64,000 nt of DNA from Symbiodinium natans (GCA_905221605.1 CAJNDS010002647.1:251001-315000), one strand, 5' to 3'. Counted from the first letter of the stretch, positions 21,489-31,835 are shown. Translations and numbers: made by a program. Notes: a model not told the origin generated them from the letters alone.

Positions 21489-24066
21489 TCACTTGGCACC
21501 AGAGAGGTTGGACTTCGCTTCGAGGAGAGCTTCTACCTCGAACGTCCCACGCTTCATCTGATGATGTCTGACGTGATGTGAAGTGAGGAGAAGTGACGTG
21601 ACCGTCGTGCAGAAGGAACTCGGAAGACCCAACCCCCACTCACCAACTGCAAAAGGATCTAAGTCCTTCTCTAAGCTGGAACCGATCTTCTCTGTTTCCA
21701 CAGCCGGCTAGGGTTTCCGAATTTCATCCAGTGTTCCGAGCGTCTCAAGCTGTGACACTGCACATGACGACACAGAATGTGGCAGAATCCGGCCTCGTCG
21801 TTTCGGGCCTTCTGCCGCGCGTCGAAGTTTTGCACCGTGAAATCGCAGGACTCGTGGAGGTCTCCTTCGAGTCCGGCCAGGTTTGCGACTTCGGCCTCAG
21901 CACCTCCACGAAGCGAATGCCAAGGATTTTGAGGTGGGGGTTTCCCAACGCAAACCTCCGCCCCAATTTTGTTCGCACGCGCGCGTGTTGGAACCCAAGT
22001 ATCAAAGGGACTTAGAATTCTACCACAGTGCCGGAGGCACTGCTGAGACCAGCAGGAACCAAGCAGTGCATCTGCAAAAAGATCAAGTTTGTGATGCTTA
22101 GTTTGCATGTGATGGTCCTGCTGCACAATGCCAGCATATACGTCTGGTGTTCAGTGTCTTTCGGGCACGGCCCGTCATGGCGCCATCACCTGACCTGCGA
22201 GCCCCGAACTTTTGAGTTTCCATTCGGGGATCTGCCCGAGATGGCTTCAGAACGAGTCTCTTGAGCGAAAAACATGCCCGAACCACGATCAAGTGACCAG
22301 CAGTGAGTGGCCAGGAGTGTTCAGAACATACCAGAACCTGACATCGAGTAACCGGGACTGTGCCGACATGCCTCAGCACAGCCTGACTTCTATGTTTTGC
22401 CGTATCACTTGTTGCCGTCTCGTTTGATGTGGTAGCCTGAGGTCACCCCCCGCCTCCACCCGTGGCAACTCTTTTTTAGTTGGTTTAAGCTATGCCTACT
22501 CGGCAGTAACTTTTGCTTGCTCGAATGATCGCAGACCCTTTCTTCTTCCATCTCCTGTGCTCAACACTCAGTGCAACCACTTAAGCCCTAATTCTGATCT
22601 CACCTCATCAAGGGCATGTCTCGGGGCCTTTTTTGGACTGGCGAGCTTGAACCATCCTTTCGGTCAGCTTTGCCTTCTGCTCCGCCTTTGGTGCTACAAA
22701 CTCTTCGCACTTGTCCGGCTAGCAGTCACAGGCGTTGTCCCACCTGGTCTTCAAGCTCCTTGTCCTTCGTGGCCAAGGATGCAATGGTCTCCTGCGCTCA
22801 GTAGAGTGCCCACAGTTCAGTTACTGCATACTTCTCTTTCGTTTGTGATGCCGCTCTTCTAGTTCGAAACAACCTCGACATTCCGTCTCCTTGCCGAAGT
22901 CTTCATAGTCTTTCTGCGCCTCACGTTCAGCGGCGGTGGATTCCGCCTCCATCTCCTACCAAACGACACAGAACCGTGAGGTGCGATCTTATGCGATCTT
23001 CATGTCAAAGGTGACACTTCCCCGGCTGCGGCAATCATGGATGGCGCTGCTGACTTCTCCTGCGCGTCTGCGATCAGCTGCTGAAGCATCATCATCACCT
23101 TAGGCCGGGGCAGGCCAATGAGTCTACACCACATCCTGGGCCCACCACGTTAGGACCCGCAAGGATGGCAACTGCTTTTGAGTCATGTCACACCGTTGTT
23201 GGCCGAGCTCTTCTTGTAGCCACCAAAGGTGTCGGGCTCCTTTGGGTGAGCCTTGGTCCAGGAGTTGCAGGTGGAACTCGAGCTGCCACACTGGCCTAGC
23301 ACAGGCTGAGCACCTTCTGGAGGAAGGACCCCTCCCCCTTTGTGTTGTAGAAAGCCGCTAGCACACCGAGGGCCTTCTTGAGCAGGACCTTCCGAACTCC
23401 AAAGAGACAACTGCGCAAGCAACTGGGCTGACTTGACTGTCTCTCAAACCATCAGAACGGCGCATGGACCTGTGTTTGCCGCTGTTCCTGCACAGTCTTC
23501 TGGAACTCAGCATTCTCTTTCTCCCTGTTTTGCGCGGCCAGTTTCCTTGGTCAACGGCACATCCATCAGTGCACTGTAGCTTCGGCCGCTGTCCGCCAGA
23601 TCACAGCTCTCATCACACCGATCACACGCTTTCTCTGCTCAGTGGCTGCTGCTTCTTCAGCCCCGCCACTTGGGCCTAGAATCAAGGCGGTACCCGTCCG
23701 GTGCTGCAAAATGGTTTCGTTCTCGCCTGGCCTGGACTTCTGCAGTCTGTAAATCCAGAGCCTTGACTTTCTGCTTCAAGTCCTGCTACGGCACAACTGC
23801 ATGGCACATTGCACGATATTTCATGTGGACAGGCAGCTACCATGAGCCTCCGCTGCTGCTGAGAACTCTTCACCTTCCCGTGTCTTGTCGGCAGCAGCAA
23901 GCCTGACACAAGATGAACTCCTAGAAACCCCCTCCCCATCCCCTGTGCGACGTTCTACGAGCGGCCTGTTCTTTTGGAGCTCTTCGATGCAATAGTCCTT
24001 CTTCTTCACTTCGGCTGCCTGCTCCTCCTTGAGCGCGGCGACCATGGCATCGATCTGTTTTCGCAC
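21489..24066 (-). CDS. Coiled-coil family protein, C-terminal half
   Basis: Minus-strand exons follow the order of a dinoflagellate coiled-coil family that I know from memory (unnamed). They are VRKQIDAMVAALKEEQAAEV and KKKDYCIEELQKN (~23965-24066), LKQKVKALDLQTAEVQAR (~23727-23785), EKENAEFQKTVQEQRQTQ (~23470-23527), VLLKKALGVLAAFYNTKG (~23300-23390), KEPDTFGGYKKSSANNG (~23200-23256), VMMMLQQLIADAQ (~23020-23096), TAAEREAQKDYEDFGKE (~22915-22975), ASLATKDKELEDQ (~22750-22800), LHESCDFTVQNFDARQKAR (21791-21907) and FEVEALLEAKSNLSGAK with a stop at 21489. The FYNTKGEGSFLQK to AHPKEP join removes a GT-AG intron in phase 0. The first exon starts in mid-protein with an AG acceptor (24067-24068), so this is not a complete gene. 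The missing first half is at 33.0-36.4 kb. Function is unknown; such proteins usually have signal peptides. Confidence 0.72.
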
Positions 24067-24299
24067 CTTCAAGGGGAAAAAATCTCTCCAAGTCTGAACT
24101 ATGAGTGGCAGCTTTCAGATCACGCGCCACCGTTCTTCCTGGGCACCCCTCCTTTTTCCAACCGAACATGCGAGACAATGGCTGCAGAAGCCGCCAAGAT
24201 CTCTTGGCAGTCTTCCGTTCCCACTGAGCGAATTCACCCAACTTGGCCAACAATGTCTCACAGCGGTTGCCTCGGTTGATCAGCTTCATCGCTTTGGAT

Positions 24300-27226
24300 G
24301 AGCCACACCTTCTGAGGCGAGTCGTTTGATCATCTGCGCGGAGTCCGAGGCTCTCAGGAACAGGAGAACCATCAGGCCACAGAAGCTCCCCGCTCTCCGA
24401 GATGCAAGGGTAGTGCGAATACCTCACTGGATCCTCCGCATTCAGCTTGCAAAGGCGCGCTAAATTGGAAGCATTCACGTCCTTGGCCCAAACCAGCAAG
24501 GTGCTCATGCAGCGTTCTCACGCCGAATCCGTTAGGGAAGAATCTTACGGTGTCGTACTTGCTTGAAGCCAGGTTGGGTTCCAAGAATCCTGGCCGACTC
24601 GCAGGTGCCCAGATCGAGAGATCAACCGCTTTTCAAGTGCAATCTTCGAAGCATCCAGGTAGCCATGGAAGTAGCGAATGCGCGGGTGATCCACTGCCTC
24701 AGGCGAGTCGGGCTCACCCGATGGTGCTGGGCTCGCTTCAGCAGAAGGAAACATAGAACCCACTCCCCTCGTGTTCAACACTGAGGCCTTCTTCTCTGCG
24801 ACTCGGTGAATGAAGGCTGCCACAAAAGGTGGGCCAAACTGGACCATGTCGCAGGCCGCCTGCACTCAGGGCTCGTCTGGGGGCACAGGACATGTCACGA
24901 TCAGACAAGAGAAGTTACATGACTTACATGGGCATGGGGTTGAAGCCTGGACGTCACCCTGGCCATTGTCTCCCAAAAACACGGCCTCTTGGGGCACACA
25001 CGAACACGAAGTTGTGACTCAAGGCAGTGCCGAGATCATTGATCTGCCGGCACTAGCCCAAATACAAGACCAATGGCCTTTTGCTGGCCCACGTCTTCTC
25101 CCAAAACTTCCTCGCGCAACACCAGCAGTGATCAAAGCCACCACATGTCTGAAAAGAGAAATGTCACAGTTCTAATTGTGCTCGGTGGCTGTGTCAAGCC
25201 ATGGATTGATACAGCAGGAGTGATGTCCGAAAGCTGATTCCCATGGGCAAGGGGGGCAGTGTCAAATAGCCCTAGCATGACGCACTTCGGCCTCCCAGTT
25301 GCGCAGCTTTGTGCGCCCGAATGGGCGGAAGTTGCCCACCAGCGCGGGCAGCACGTCCCGGAGGCGACCGTACTTGGAGCCTGACACGTGCATCAGGTTT
25401 GACAGCTCGCACAGCCTCAAAAGCTGCAGAGTCTACAGCCGAGTGTGAACACGTCACTGCCAAAGGCCGGCAATGCCCTCTGTCTGCTTCTGGCCTTCGA
25501 AATCGATGCCCCAGCTTGGCAGCTCGTTCGATTCGGCGACGCGGCAGAATTCCTGTGCCACCTGCAACGCATGGGGAGGACATTGTGCTGCAAGACGCGA
25601 GTATGCCAAGCACCCCTTCAGGACTTCACTGAACCCCTGCGAACACCTTGCTGGTGGGCTTCATACGCAAAAAGCCAAGCCTCACAGGATTTGAAACGGC
25701 AAGAAAAGCAGCATCTGCTGGCACAAAATCAACAAAAAAAACTACTGACGGGTTGCACCAGGCAGCTTCTTTGGTCGTGCTGAAAGAAGCCGAACACTAG
25801 GAGGAGGCCTGTTGCACATGAATGCAGCTGACAGCTATGCACGCGTTCCTTCTATGTGGCTTGGGAGTAAAGTCTGTCCTGTCTTTGCTGAAGGTGCCCT
25901 CTCCGCGACCCCGTGAGATCTCGAGCATAAACTGCACGGCGCCCGGGTAGATCTCTTTCCTAGGCGCGTTTGTCAGAAGGAAGTCGGCGCAGCATGTGAG
26001 CGAGCATCATAGGCAGAATGGGGATCTCAAGATGAAGAGAAAACCTTGAAAAGGTAGGTTCGCCGGACTTCGACACTTATGCTGGCATCATGAGGCGGGC
26101 GATACTCCATACTAGGTTCGGGTGAAAAGTGGGACACAAGAGACACATACCAGGCAGAGCAAACAGGACTTTAGGAGCAGTTAGCACGCATCACTCACAT
26201 CTCTCGCGCGCAATCGGTCGTAAGTTAAGACTCGGATCTAAGGTTGCTCAGGCAGTGAGATACGTATACTCGATTCAGCAATGCACTTTTGGCACACAAA
26301 CAGGAACCAGAAACAGACGTGCAAGAGTTTGAGGCTCACCGCGCGGCCTAAGGCCGTGAAGCGGGAACCCGACGATCGGTGGGTCAAGAGGGGTGGTTTA
26401 CCCTTTTGGAACGCCTAATCCTGGCCCTCGAGTCTAAACACTTTAAACTGGCTGGGCCTAGCCCTGAGACATATATGAAAATGTGGGTGACCACGGCTTT
26501 GCCAAAATCGACCTGCGCAGCTGGGCGGTCGTCAACTGACGGTTCTACTGCGCTGGCGCCAAAGTGCATTGTCACATGCGGCAAAGCATCCGATAACCAC
26601 ACTCGTCAACCCCGCCGCCACGCGGTCCTCCGGAGCACTTGATCGTGTCATCCACATCTGACAAGATCCTCGAGGCAGGCACAGGTCTCGTGAGGCTTGG
26701 GCTCTGAGCCTGAGCTGTTCAGTGACATGATGAGTGGCTTTAGGGGGGGGTCGGAGTCGAGGAACTGCGCCCCCACGGAGCCACGCCACCAGCGAAGCAA
26801 GGCACCCTGAATGGTCCGAAGGTTTGCAGCAGTTTGCATAAGTGCCATGAGCCATGGGCTTTCATTTTCAAGCCTGTGCGTATCGCAGCTTCATCGCAGC
26901 AGGAGATGCACGACGGATAACACGTTGGCATCTGTGGCGTCCAGCGTGCCTGTGCATGGTGAGCCCTGAAATCATGCCTGCAACTAAAACAGCCCTGTCA
27001 ACTCAAAGGGGCGCAAAGCTCATGCCACCTCACTGGCACTCCAACACAGTCTGGTAGCCACTCGCATCGTGGTGGGACGAAAGTCTGTGCCTGCCAGCTG
27101 CGTCCTAGTTCGAAGCCTGCTGCATATCTCCAATTCAATGGAGGCCTGTCCCAGTGGCGATGAAACCTCCAAGTGCAACCACACCGTCAGCGAGCTGAAC
27201 ACAAGGAGCCACGCAAGGCGCATGGC
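24300..27226 (-). CDS. Multi-exon gene with N-terminal signal peptide, unknown function
   Basis: The proposed start is at 27226: MRLAWLLVFSSLTVWLHLEV is a typical signal peptide or anchor. Later segments with strong exon character are DATDANVLSVVHLLLR (~26895-26945), AANLRTIQGALLRWWRGSV through LEDLVRC (~26645-26835), LPHVTMHFGASAVEP with DFGKAVVTHIFIYVSG (~26470-26590), ADFLLTNAPRKEIYPGAVQF with EISRGRGEGTFSKDR (~25880-25998), VAQEFCRVAESNELPSWGID (~25465-25570), SGSKYGRLRDVLPALVGNFR (~25270-25395), GTALSHNFVFVCAPRGRVFG (~24970-25050), RIRYFHGYLDASKIALEKRL (~24600-24690) and DPVRYSHYPCISESGELLWP (~24310-24500). I cannot name the family. The pieces could belong to two genes. All of it lies in the proposed giant intron of the coiled-coil gene. 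Confidence 0.42.
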
Positions 27227-27628
27227 CGAAAGGATATTGAACGATATTGGACGATATTGAATTGCTGGCGCAAAAGAACTTGGAAGACACACTGGAAGGG
27301 CATGGGTGGTCTCTGTGGGGGCAAGCGACGATGAAGGAGCATGGGTGGTTGTACTGAGTTACAACTGAAGCCGCATGAGACCACCCATGCCTGAAGGACA
27401 TGTGCTGCAGCACGAAATGCATCCTTAGCTATATACCTCTGCCCGCATGCTCTAAAATTAGACTGGAAAAGATGTGCGGAAGATGTGCTTTTTGGCCACC
27501 ATACCGTTTATGTTGGCTGCGTTGCCCATTGTCGCTGCATGGCTCTTTTGCTCGCATCCAAGATACGTCTCTGGTTAGGCAAATGTTATTTGTGTAGAAC
27601 TAGTTCAGAAGTGGCGTTCATTCCGAAC
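27227..27628. promoter_or_regulatory. Region between the signal-peptide gene and the first psbJ copy
   Basis: About 400 bp that holds three near-copies of GATATTGA/G (about 27232-27260) and a 15-bp perfect inverted repeat (27299-27313 with 27377-27391). No exon could be supported. Confidence 0.5.
27299..27391. repeat. 15-bp perfect inverted repeat with 63-nt loop
   Basis: GGCATGGGTGGTCTC at 27299-27313 is exactly complementary to GAGACCACCCATGCC at 27377-27391. The loop holds another copy of GCATGGGTGGT (about 27339) and a small hairpin GTTGTA-CTGAGT-TACAAC. It sits downstream of the last-transcribed psbJ copy and just upstream of the signal-peptide gene start, so it could be a terminator-like or processing structure, or a small MITE. 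Confidence 0.8.
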
Positions 27629-27943
27629 TCAAAGACCGCTGCCCGCACCCGAGTAGGAGCCGTAGAAGAAGACGGCCAGAAGGCCAACGGCAGCCGTGCC
27701 CGCCAACAGGCCCAAAAACACCAGCGGAAACCTCGTGGGCTCGCCGCCCGTTGCAGCCATGCTCACTTGCACTGAGCGGCCCTCTGCCTGGAATGCTGGA
27801 GCCTGGGCGAATGCTCCAGCCTCAGCCTGCGGAGTGGAGCCGCGAAGCGACTGCGGGGCGACGAAGCTCTCGGCCGGCAGCAGGACGTACACGGCGCAGG
27901 CCACCAGGGCCGCCACCAGCAGGTTGGCACTGCGCTTTGCCAT
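27629..27943 (-). CDS. psbJ: Nuclear-encoded photosystem II protein PsbJ, copy 1
   Basis: PsbJ is a one-helix subunit of photosystem II near cytochrome b559. It is plastid-encoded in most algae and plants. This 104-residue intronless ORF ends in a PsbJ core: TRFPLVFLGLLAG (70-82), a hydrophobic helix, then the signature FFYGSYSGAGSGL (92-104). Met62 probably marks the ancestral plastid start. Residues 1-61 form a bipartite plastid leader: a signal peptide (about 5-26, NLLVAALVACAVYVLLP), then the SFVAP motif with Phe27, typical of red-lineage complex plastids, then an Ala/Gln/Ser-rich transit region. This is the last copy of the array in transcription order. It differs from the others in its spacers and in ending with a CTT Leu codon instead of TTG. 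The start is chosen at MAKRS, conserved in all eight copies. Confidence 0.93.
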   Translation of the reverse strand: MAKRSANLLVAALVACAVYVLLPAESFVAPQSLRGSTPQAEAGAFAQAPAFQAEGRSVQVSMAATGGEPTRFPLVFLGLLAGTAAVGLLAVFFYGSYSGAGSGL

Positions 27944-28793
27944 GGTCGAGTGGTTTCAGAAGCACTGCTGCTTTTTCACGGAGCTTAGACCAGTGGCTGT
28001 GATCACAGACAACATCGAAAACAAGACCCCTGGCAGAACAAGGGGAGGGCGGTCGCAACTTGCCGGGGTTTCGATTGAGCTCCACATCCATATAAAACTT
28101 CCAACTCGTTGTGCTTCGTTGCTGCTGTTCAACACGACATATGCCTTTTCTTCGTCTTTTTCAAGGCTTGGCTCCTCCCCCTTTCCGCTCTACGACTCAT
28201 TCCTCGAAGGATCTGAGCGTTAGCAACCGTGCATCATTCACGCGAGATGGTATTTTCGTTCTGTAAATTAGGCACAAACCTAGGAAGTGTTTTTGCTATC
28301 TGCTATGACCGACAAACAACATCCCCTCTTCCTGAATCCCCATCTCTCCCATTGCCCCTTCTTAGGTCTGCAGCACCATTTCGGGCACGACCTCCCCCCA
28401 TCTGTGTGGGTTGTGGGTTAGCCCTGTTCTTGCTTGCCAATGGCTCTGTGCTATCGTCCGTGCTCTTCCATCTGCTGCCACTGCGAGGCTTGCCGGTACG
28501 GACTCTGCACTCGGTGTTCCACCCAGAGTCAGCCACGCACCCCAGTGCGGAGTAGAACCACTCTGTCTCTCTTTCTTTCTTGCTTGCTCGGTTTCTTTCT
28601 TTCTTTCGTTCTTTCTTTCTTTTCCTGTATTTCTTTCTTTTCTTTCTTTATTTGTTTCCTTCTTTCTATCTTGCGTAGGGCGCGGGGATCTCTCTCTGTC
28701 GCACTCTCACTGCCTCTCCCCCTTGTTTGTGTTTCTTTTCAAATGTAGAGCTGTCTCGCTGCAGAAAAGCAGGTGGCTCACTTGCCGAGCCAA
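27944..28793. other. Divergent 850-bp spacer between psbJ copies 1 and 2
   Basis: Unlike the 291-bp spacers further on, this one is unique sequence. It contains a pyrimidine-rich tract on the plus strand (about 28556-28740) built from TTTC/TTTCTT units. The palindrome seen in the other spacers is absent. No exon is supported. Confidence 0.7.
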
Positions 28794-29108
28794 TCACAAT
28801 CCGCTGCCTGCACCCGAGTAGGAGCCGTAGAAGAAGACGGCCAGAAGGCCAACGGCGGCCGTGCCCGCCAACAGGCCCAAGAACACCAGCGGAAACCTCG
28901 TGGGCTCACCACCCGTTGCAGCCATGCTCACTTGCACCGAGCGGCCCTCTGCCTGGAATGCTGGAGCCTGGGCGAATGCTCCAGCCTCAGCTTGCGGAGT
29001 GGAGCCGCGAAGCGACTGCGGGGCAACGAAGCTCTCTGCCGGCAGCAGGACGTACACGGCGCAGGCCACCAGGGCCGCCACCAGCAGGTTGGCACTGCGC
29101 TTTGCCAT
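28794..29108 (-). CDS. psbJ: Nuclear-encoded PsbJ, copy 2
   Basis: Same 104-residue product as copy 1 (Val18, Ser57). The frame remains open 12 codons upstream (a Met at 29144), but that extension precedes the conserved MAKRS start and is untranslated spacer in my reading. Copies 2 to 7 begin the regular part of the array, with a 606-bp period. Confidence 0.93.
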   Translation of the reverse strand: MAKRSANLLVAALVACAVYVLLPAESFVAPQSLRGSTPQAEAGAFAQAPAFQAEGRSVQVSMAATGGEPTRFPLVFLGLLAGTAAVGLLAVFFYGSYSGAGSGL

Positions 29109-29399
29109 GGTCGAGTGGTTCAGGAGTGCTGCTGCTATTTGCAAGGAGCTTGGGCCAACTCATGATGCCGCACAACACGCTTGTCACTGCATGCATGTCA
29201 CTCAGCTTTCCCCTAGGCTTCGGCCCTGTTCACTGAAACATGTGCACATGTTTGGGGCTTAGCGCTGAATCGGCGCAGCAGCGTGCGACTACCTCTGATC
29301 AACAACGCACTGCCTGTGATCACTTTTTGCTCACTGCCCTTGGTACTTTGGAGCCGATCCGCCCTTGCACAAAAACGGGTGGCTCACTTGCCGAGCCAA
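29109..29399 (-). promoter_or_regulatory. psbJ: 291-bp psbJ spacer with perfect 18-bp palindrome
   Basis: Spacer between copies 3 and 2, and the model for those that follow. AAACATGTGCACATGTTT at 29236-29253 is a perfect palindrome about 128 nt upstream of the copy 2 start. Near the ATG, the sense strand reads TTGCAAATAG-CAGCAG, which offers AG sites usable for spliced-leader addition about 30 nt before the start. Further upstream is GAGCAAAAAGTGATCAC. Promoter and acceptor roles are inference. Confidence 0.55.
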
Positions 29400-29714
29400 T
29401 CACAGGCCGCTGCCTGCACCAGAGTAGGAGCCGTAGAAGAAGACGGCCAGAAGGCCAACGGCAGCCGTGCCCGCCAACAGGCCCAAGAAAACCAGCGGAA
29501 ACCTCGTGGGCTCGCCGCCAGTTGCAGCCATGCTCACTTGCACTGAGCGGCCCTCTGCCTGGAATGCTGGAGCCTGGGCGAATGCTCCAGCCTCAGCCTG
29601 CGGAGTGGAGCCGCGAAGCGACTGCGGGGCAACGAAGCTCTCTGCCGGCAGCAGGACGTACATGGCGCAGGCCACCAGGGCCGCCACCAGCAGGTTGGCA
29701 CTGCGCTTTGCCAT
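29400..29714 (-). CDS. psbJ: Nuclear-encoded PsbJ, copy 3
   Basis: Identical in length and frame to the other copies. Its only visible protein change from copies 1 and 2 is Met18 for Val18 in the signal peptide, which stays hydrophobic. Its mature region is unchanged. Confidence 0.93.
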   Translation of the reverse strand: MAKRSANLLVAALVACAMYVLLPAESFVAPQSLRGSTPQAEAGAFAQAPAFQAEGRSVQVSMAATGGEPTRFPLVFLGLLAGTAAVGLLAVFFYGSYSGAGSGL

Positions 29715-30005
29715 GGTCGAGTGGTTCAGGAGCGCTGCTGCTATTTGCAAGGAGCTTGGGCCAACTCATGATGCCGCACAACACGCTTGTCACTGCATGC
29801 ATGTCACTCAGCTTTCCCCTAGGCTTCGGCCCTGTTCACTGAAACATTTGCACATGTTTGGGGCTTAGCGCTGAATCGGCGCAGCAGCGTGCGACTACCT
29901 CTGATCAACAACGCACTGCCTGTGATCACTTTTTGCTCACTGCCCTTGGTACTTTGGAGCCGATCCGCCCTTGCACAAAAACGGGTGGCTCACTTGCCGA
30001 GCCAA
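29715..30005 (-). promoter_or_regulatory. psbJ: psbJ spacer with near-palindrome
   Basis: 291 bp, almost identical to the preceding spacer. The palindrome at 29842-29859 carries one change (AAACATTTGCACATGTTT). Confidence 0.55.
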
Positions 30006-30320
30006 TCACAGGCCGCTGCCTGCACCAGAGTAGGAGCCGTAGAAGAAGACGGCCAGAAGGCCAACGGCAGCCGTGCCCGCCAACAGGCCCAAGAACACCA
30101 GCGGAAACCTCGTGGGCTCGCCGCCAGTTGCAGCCATGCTCACTTGCACTGAGCGGCCCTCTGCCTGGAATGCTGGAGCCTGGGCGAATGCTCCAGCCTC
30201 AGCCTGCGGAGTGGAGCCGCGAAGCGACTGTGGGGCAACGAAGCTCTCTGCCGGCAGCAGGACGTACATGGCGCAGGCCACCAGGGCCGCCACCAGCAGG
30301 TTGGCACTGCGCTTTGCCAT
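30006..30320 (-). CDS. psbJ: Nuclear-encoded PsbJ, copy 4
   Basis: Protein as copy 3 (Met18). A silent change (TGTGGGGCAAC in place of TGCGGGGCAAC on the plus strand) lies near 30230 in the transit region. Confidence 0.93.
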   Translation of the reverse strand: MAKRSANLLVAALVACAMYVLLPAESFVAPQSLRGSTPQAEAGAFAQAPAFQAEGRSVQVSMAATGGEPTRFPLVFLGLLAGTAAVGLLAVFFYGSYSGAGSGL

Positions 30321-30611
30321 GGTCGAGTGGTTCAGGAGTGCTGCTGCTATTTGCAAGGAGCTTGGGCCAACTCATGATGCCGCACAACACGCTTGTCAAT
30401 GCATGCATGTCACTCAGCTTTCCCCAAGGCTTCGGCCCTGTTCACTGAAACATGTGCACGTGCTTGGGGTTTAGCGCTGAATCGGCGCAGCAGCGTGCGA
30501 CTACCTCTGATCAACAACGCACTGCCTGTGATCACTTTTTGCTCACTGCCCTTGGTACTTTGGAGCCGATCCGCCCTTGCACAAAAACGGGTGGCTCACT
30601 TGCCGAGCCAA
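30321..30611 (-). promoter_or_regulatory. psbJ: psbJ spacer with altered palindrome
   Basis: 291 bp. The palindromic element at 30448-30465 reads AAACATGTGCACGTGCTT, with two changes in one arm; GCACGTGC becomes a new 8-bp palindrome at its centre. Confidence 0.5.
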
Positions 30612-30926
30612 TCACAGGCCGCTGCCTGCACCAGAGTAGGAGCCGTAGAAGAAGACGGCCAGAAGGCCAACGGCGGCCGTGCCCGCCAACAGGCCCAAGA
30701 ACACCAGCGGAAACCTCGTGGGCTCGCCGCCAGTTGCAGCCATGCTCACTTGCACTGGGCGGCCCTCTGCCTGGAATGCTGGAGCCTGGGCGAATGCTCC
30801 AGCCTCAGCCTGCGGAGTGGAGCCGCGAAGCGACTGCGGGGCAACGAAGCTCTCTGCCGGCAGCAGGACGTACATGGCGCAGGCCACCAGGGCCGCCACC
30901 AGCAGGTTGGCACTGCGCTTTGCCAT
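30612..30926 (-). CDS. psbJ: Nuclear-encoded PsbJ, copy 5
   Basis: Met18, plus Pro57 in place of Ser57 (EGRPVQ) just before the ancestral Met62. The change falls in the leader, so the mature PsbJ core should be unaffected. Confidence 0.93.
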   Translation of the reverse strand: MAKRSANLLVAALVACAMYVLLPAESFVAPQSLRGSTPQAEAGAFAQAPAFQAEGRPVQVSMAATGGEPTRFPLVFLGLLAGTAAVGLLAVFFYGSYSGAGSGL

Positions 30927-31217
30927 GGTCGAGTGGTTCAGGAGTGCTGCTGCTATTTGCAAGGAGCTTGGGCCAACTCATGATGCCGCACAACACGCTT
31001 GTCACTGCATGCATGTCACTCAGCTTTCCCCTAGGCTTCGGCCCTGTTCACTGAAACATGTGCACGTGCTTGGGGTTTAGCGCTGAATCGGCGCAGCAGC
31101 GTGCGACTACCTCTGATCAACAACGCACTGCCTGTGATCACTTTTTGCTCACTGCCCTTGGTACTTTGGAGCCGATCCGCCCTTGCACAAAAACGGGTGG
31201 CTCACTTGCCGAGCCAA
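30927..31217 (-). promoter_or_regulatory. psbJ: psbJ spacer with altered palindrome
   Basis: 291 bp. The element at 31054-31071 has the same altered form as in the spacer before it (AAACATGTGCACGTGCTT), so these two units probably share a recent duplication. Confidence 0.5.
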
Positions 31218-31532
31218 TCACAGGCCGCTGCCTGCACCAGAGTAGGAGCCGTAGAAGAAGACGGCCAGAAGGCCAACGGCAGCCGTGCCCGCCAACAGGC
31301 CCAAGAACACCAGCGGAAACCTCGTGGGCTCGCCGCCAGTTGCAGCCATGCTCACTTGCACTGAGCGGCCCTCTGCCTGGAATGCTGGAGCCTGGGCGAA
31401 TGCTCCAGCCTCAGCCTGCGGAGTGGAGCCGCGAAGCGACTGCGGGGCAACGAAGCTCTCTGCCGGCAGCAGGACGTACACGGCGCAGGCCACCAGGGCC
31501 GCCACCAGCAGGTTGGCACTGCGCTTTGCCAT
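31218..31532 (-). CDS. psbJ: Nuclear-encoded PsbJ, copy 6
   Basis: Protein as copy 2 (Val18, Ser57). The gene is followed upstream by a slightly longer spacer (303 bp). Confidence 0.93.
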   Translation of the reverse strand: MAKRSANLLVAALVACAVYVLLPAESFVAPQSLRGSTPQAEAGAFAQAPAFQAEGRSVQVSMAATGGEPTRFPLVFLGLLAGTAAVGLLAVFFYGSYSGAGSGL

Positions 31533-31835
31533 GGTCGAGTGGTTCAGGAGCGCTGCTGCTATTTGCAAGGAGCTTGGGCCAACTCATGATGCCGCACAAC
31601 ACGCTTGTCACTGCATGCATGTCACTGCCACTCAGCTTTCCCCTAGGCTTCTGCCCTGCTCACTGAACATGTGCACATGTTTGGGATTAGCGCTGAGTCG
31701 GCGCTCAATGCTTTAGCAGCGTGCGACTACCTCTGATCAACAACACTGCCTATGATCATTTTGTGCTCACTGCCCTTGGTACTTTGGAGCCGATCCGCCC
31801 TTGCACAAAAACGGGTGGCTCACTTGCCGAGCCAA
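31533..31835 (-). promoter_or_regulatory. psbJ: 303-bp psbJ spacer with near-palindrome
   Basis: Contains small insertions compared with the 291-bp spacers, including CACTGC near 31624 and extra bases near 31700. The element at 31665-31682 reads GAACATGTGCACATGTTT. Confidence 0.5.

Noticed and set aside
28861-31716. Long plus-strand frames of 133-200 residues repeated across the psbJ array
   Set aside because: They are antisense shadows of psbJ. Their repetition simply follows the array, and their translation is Arg/Pro-rich without a recognisable family.
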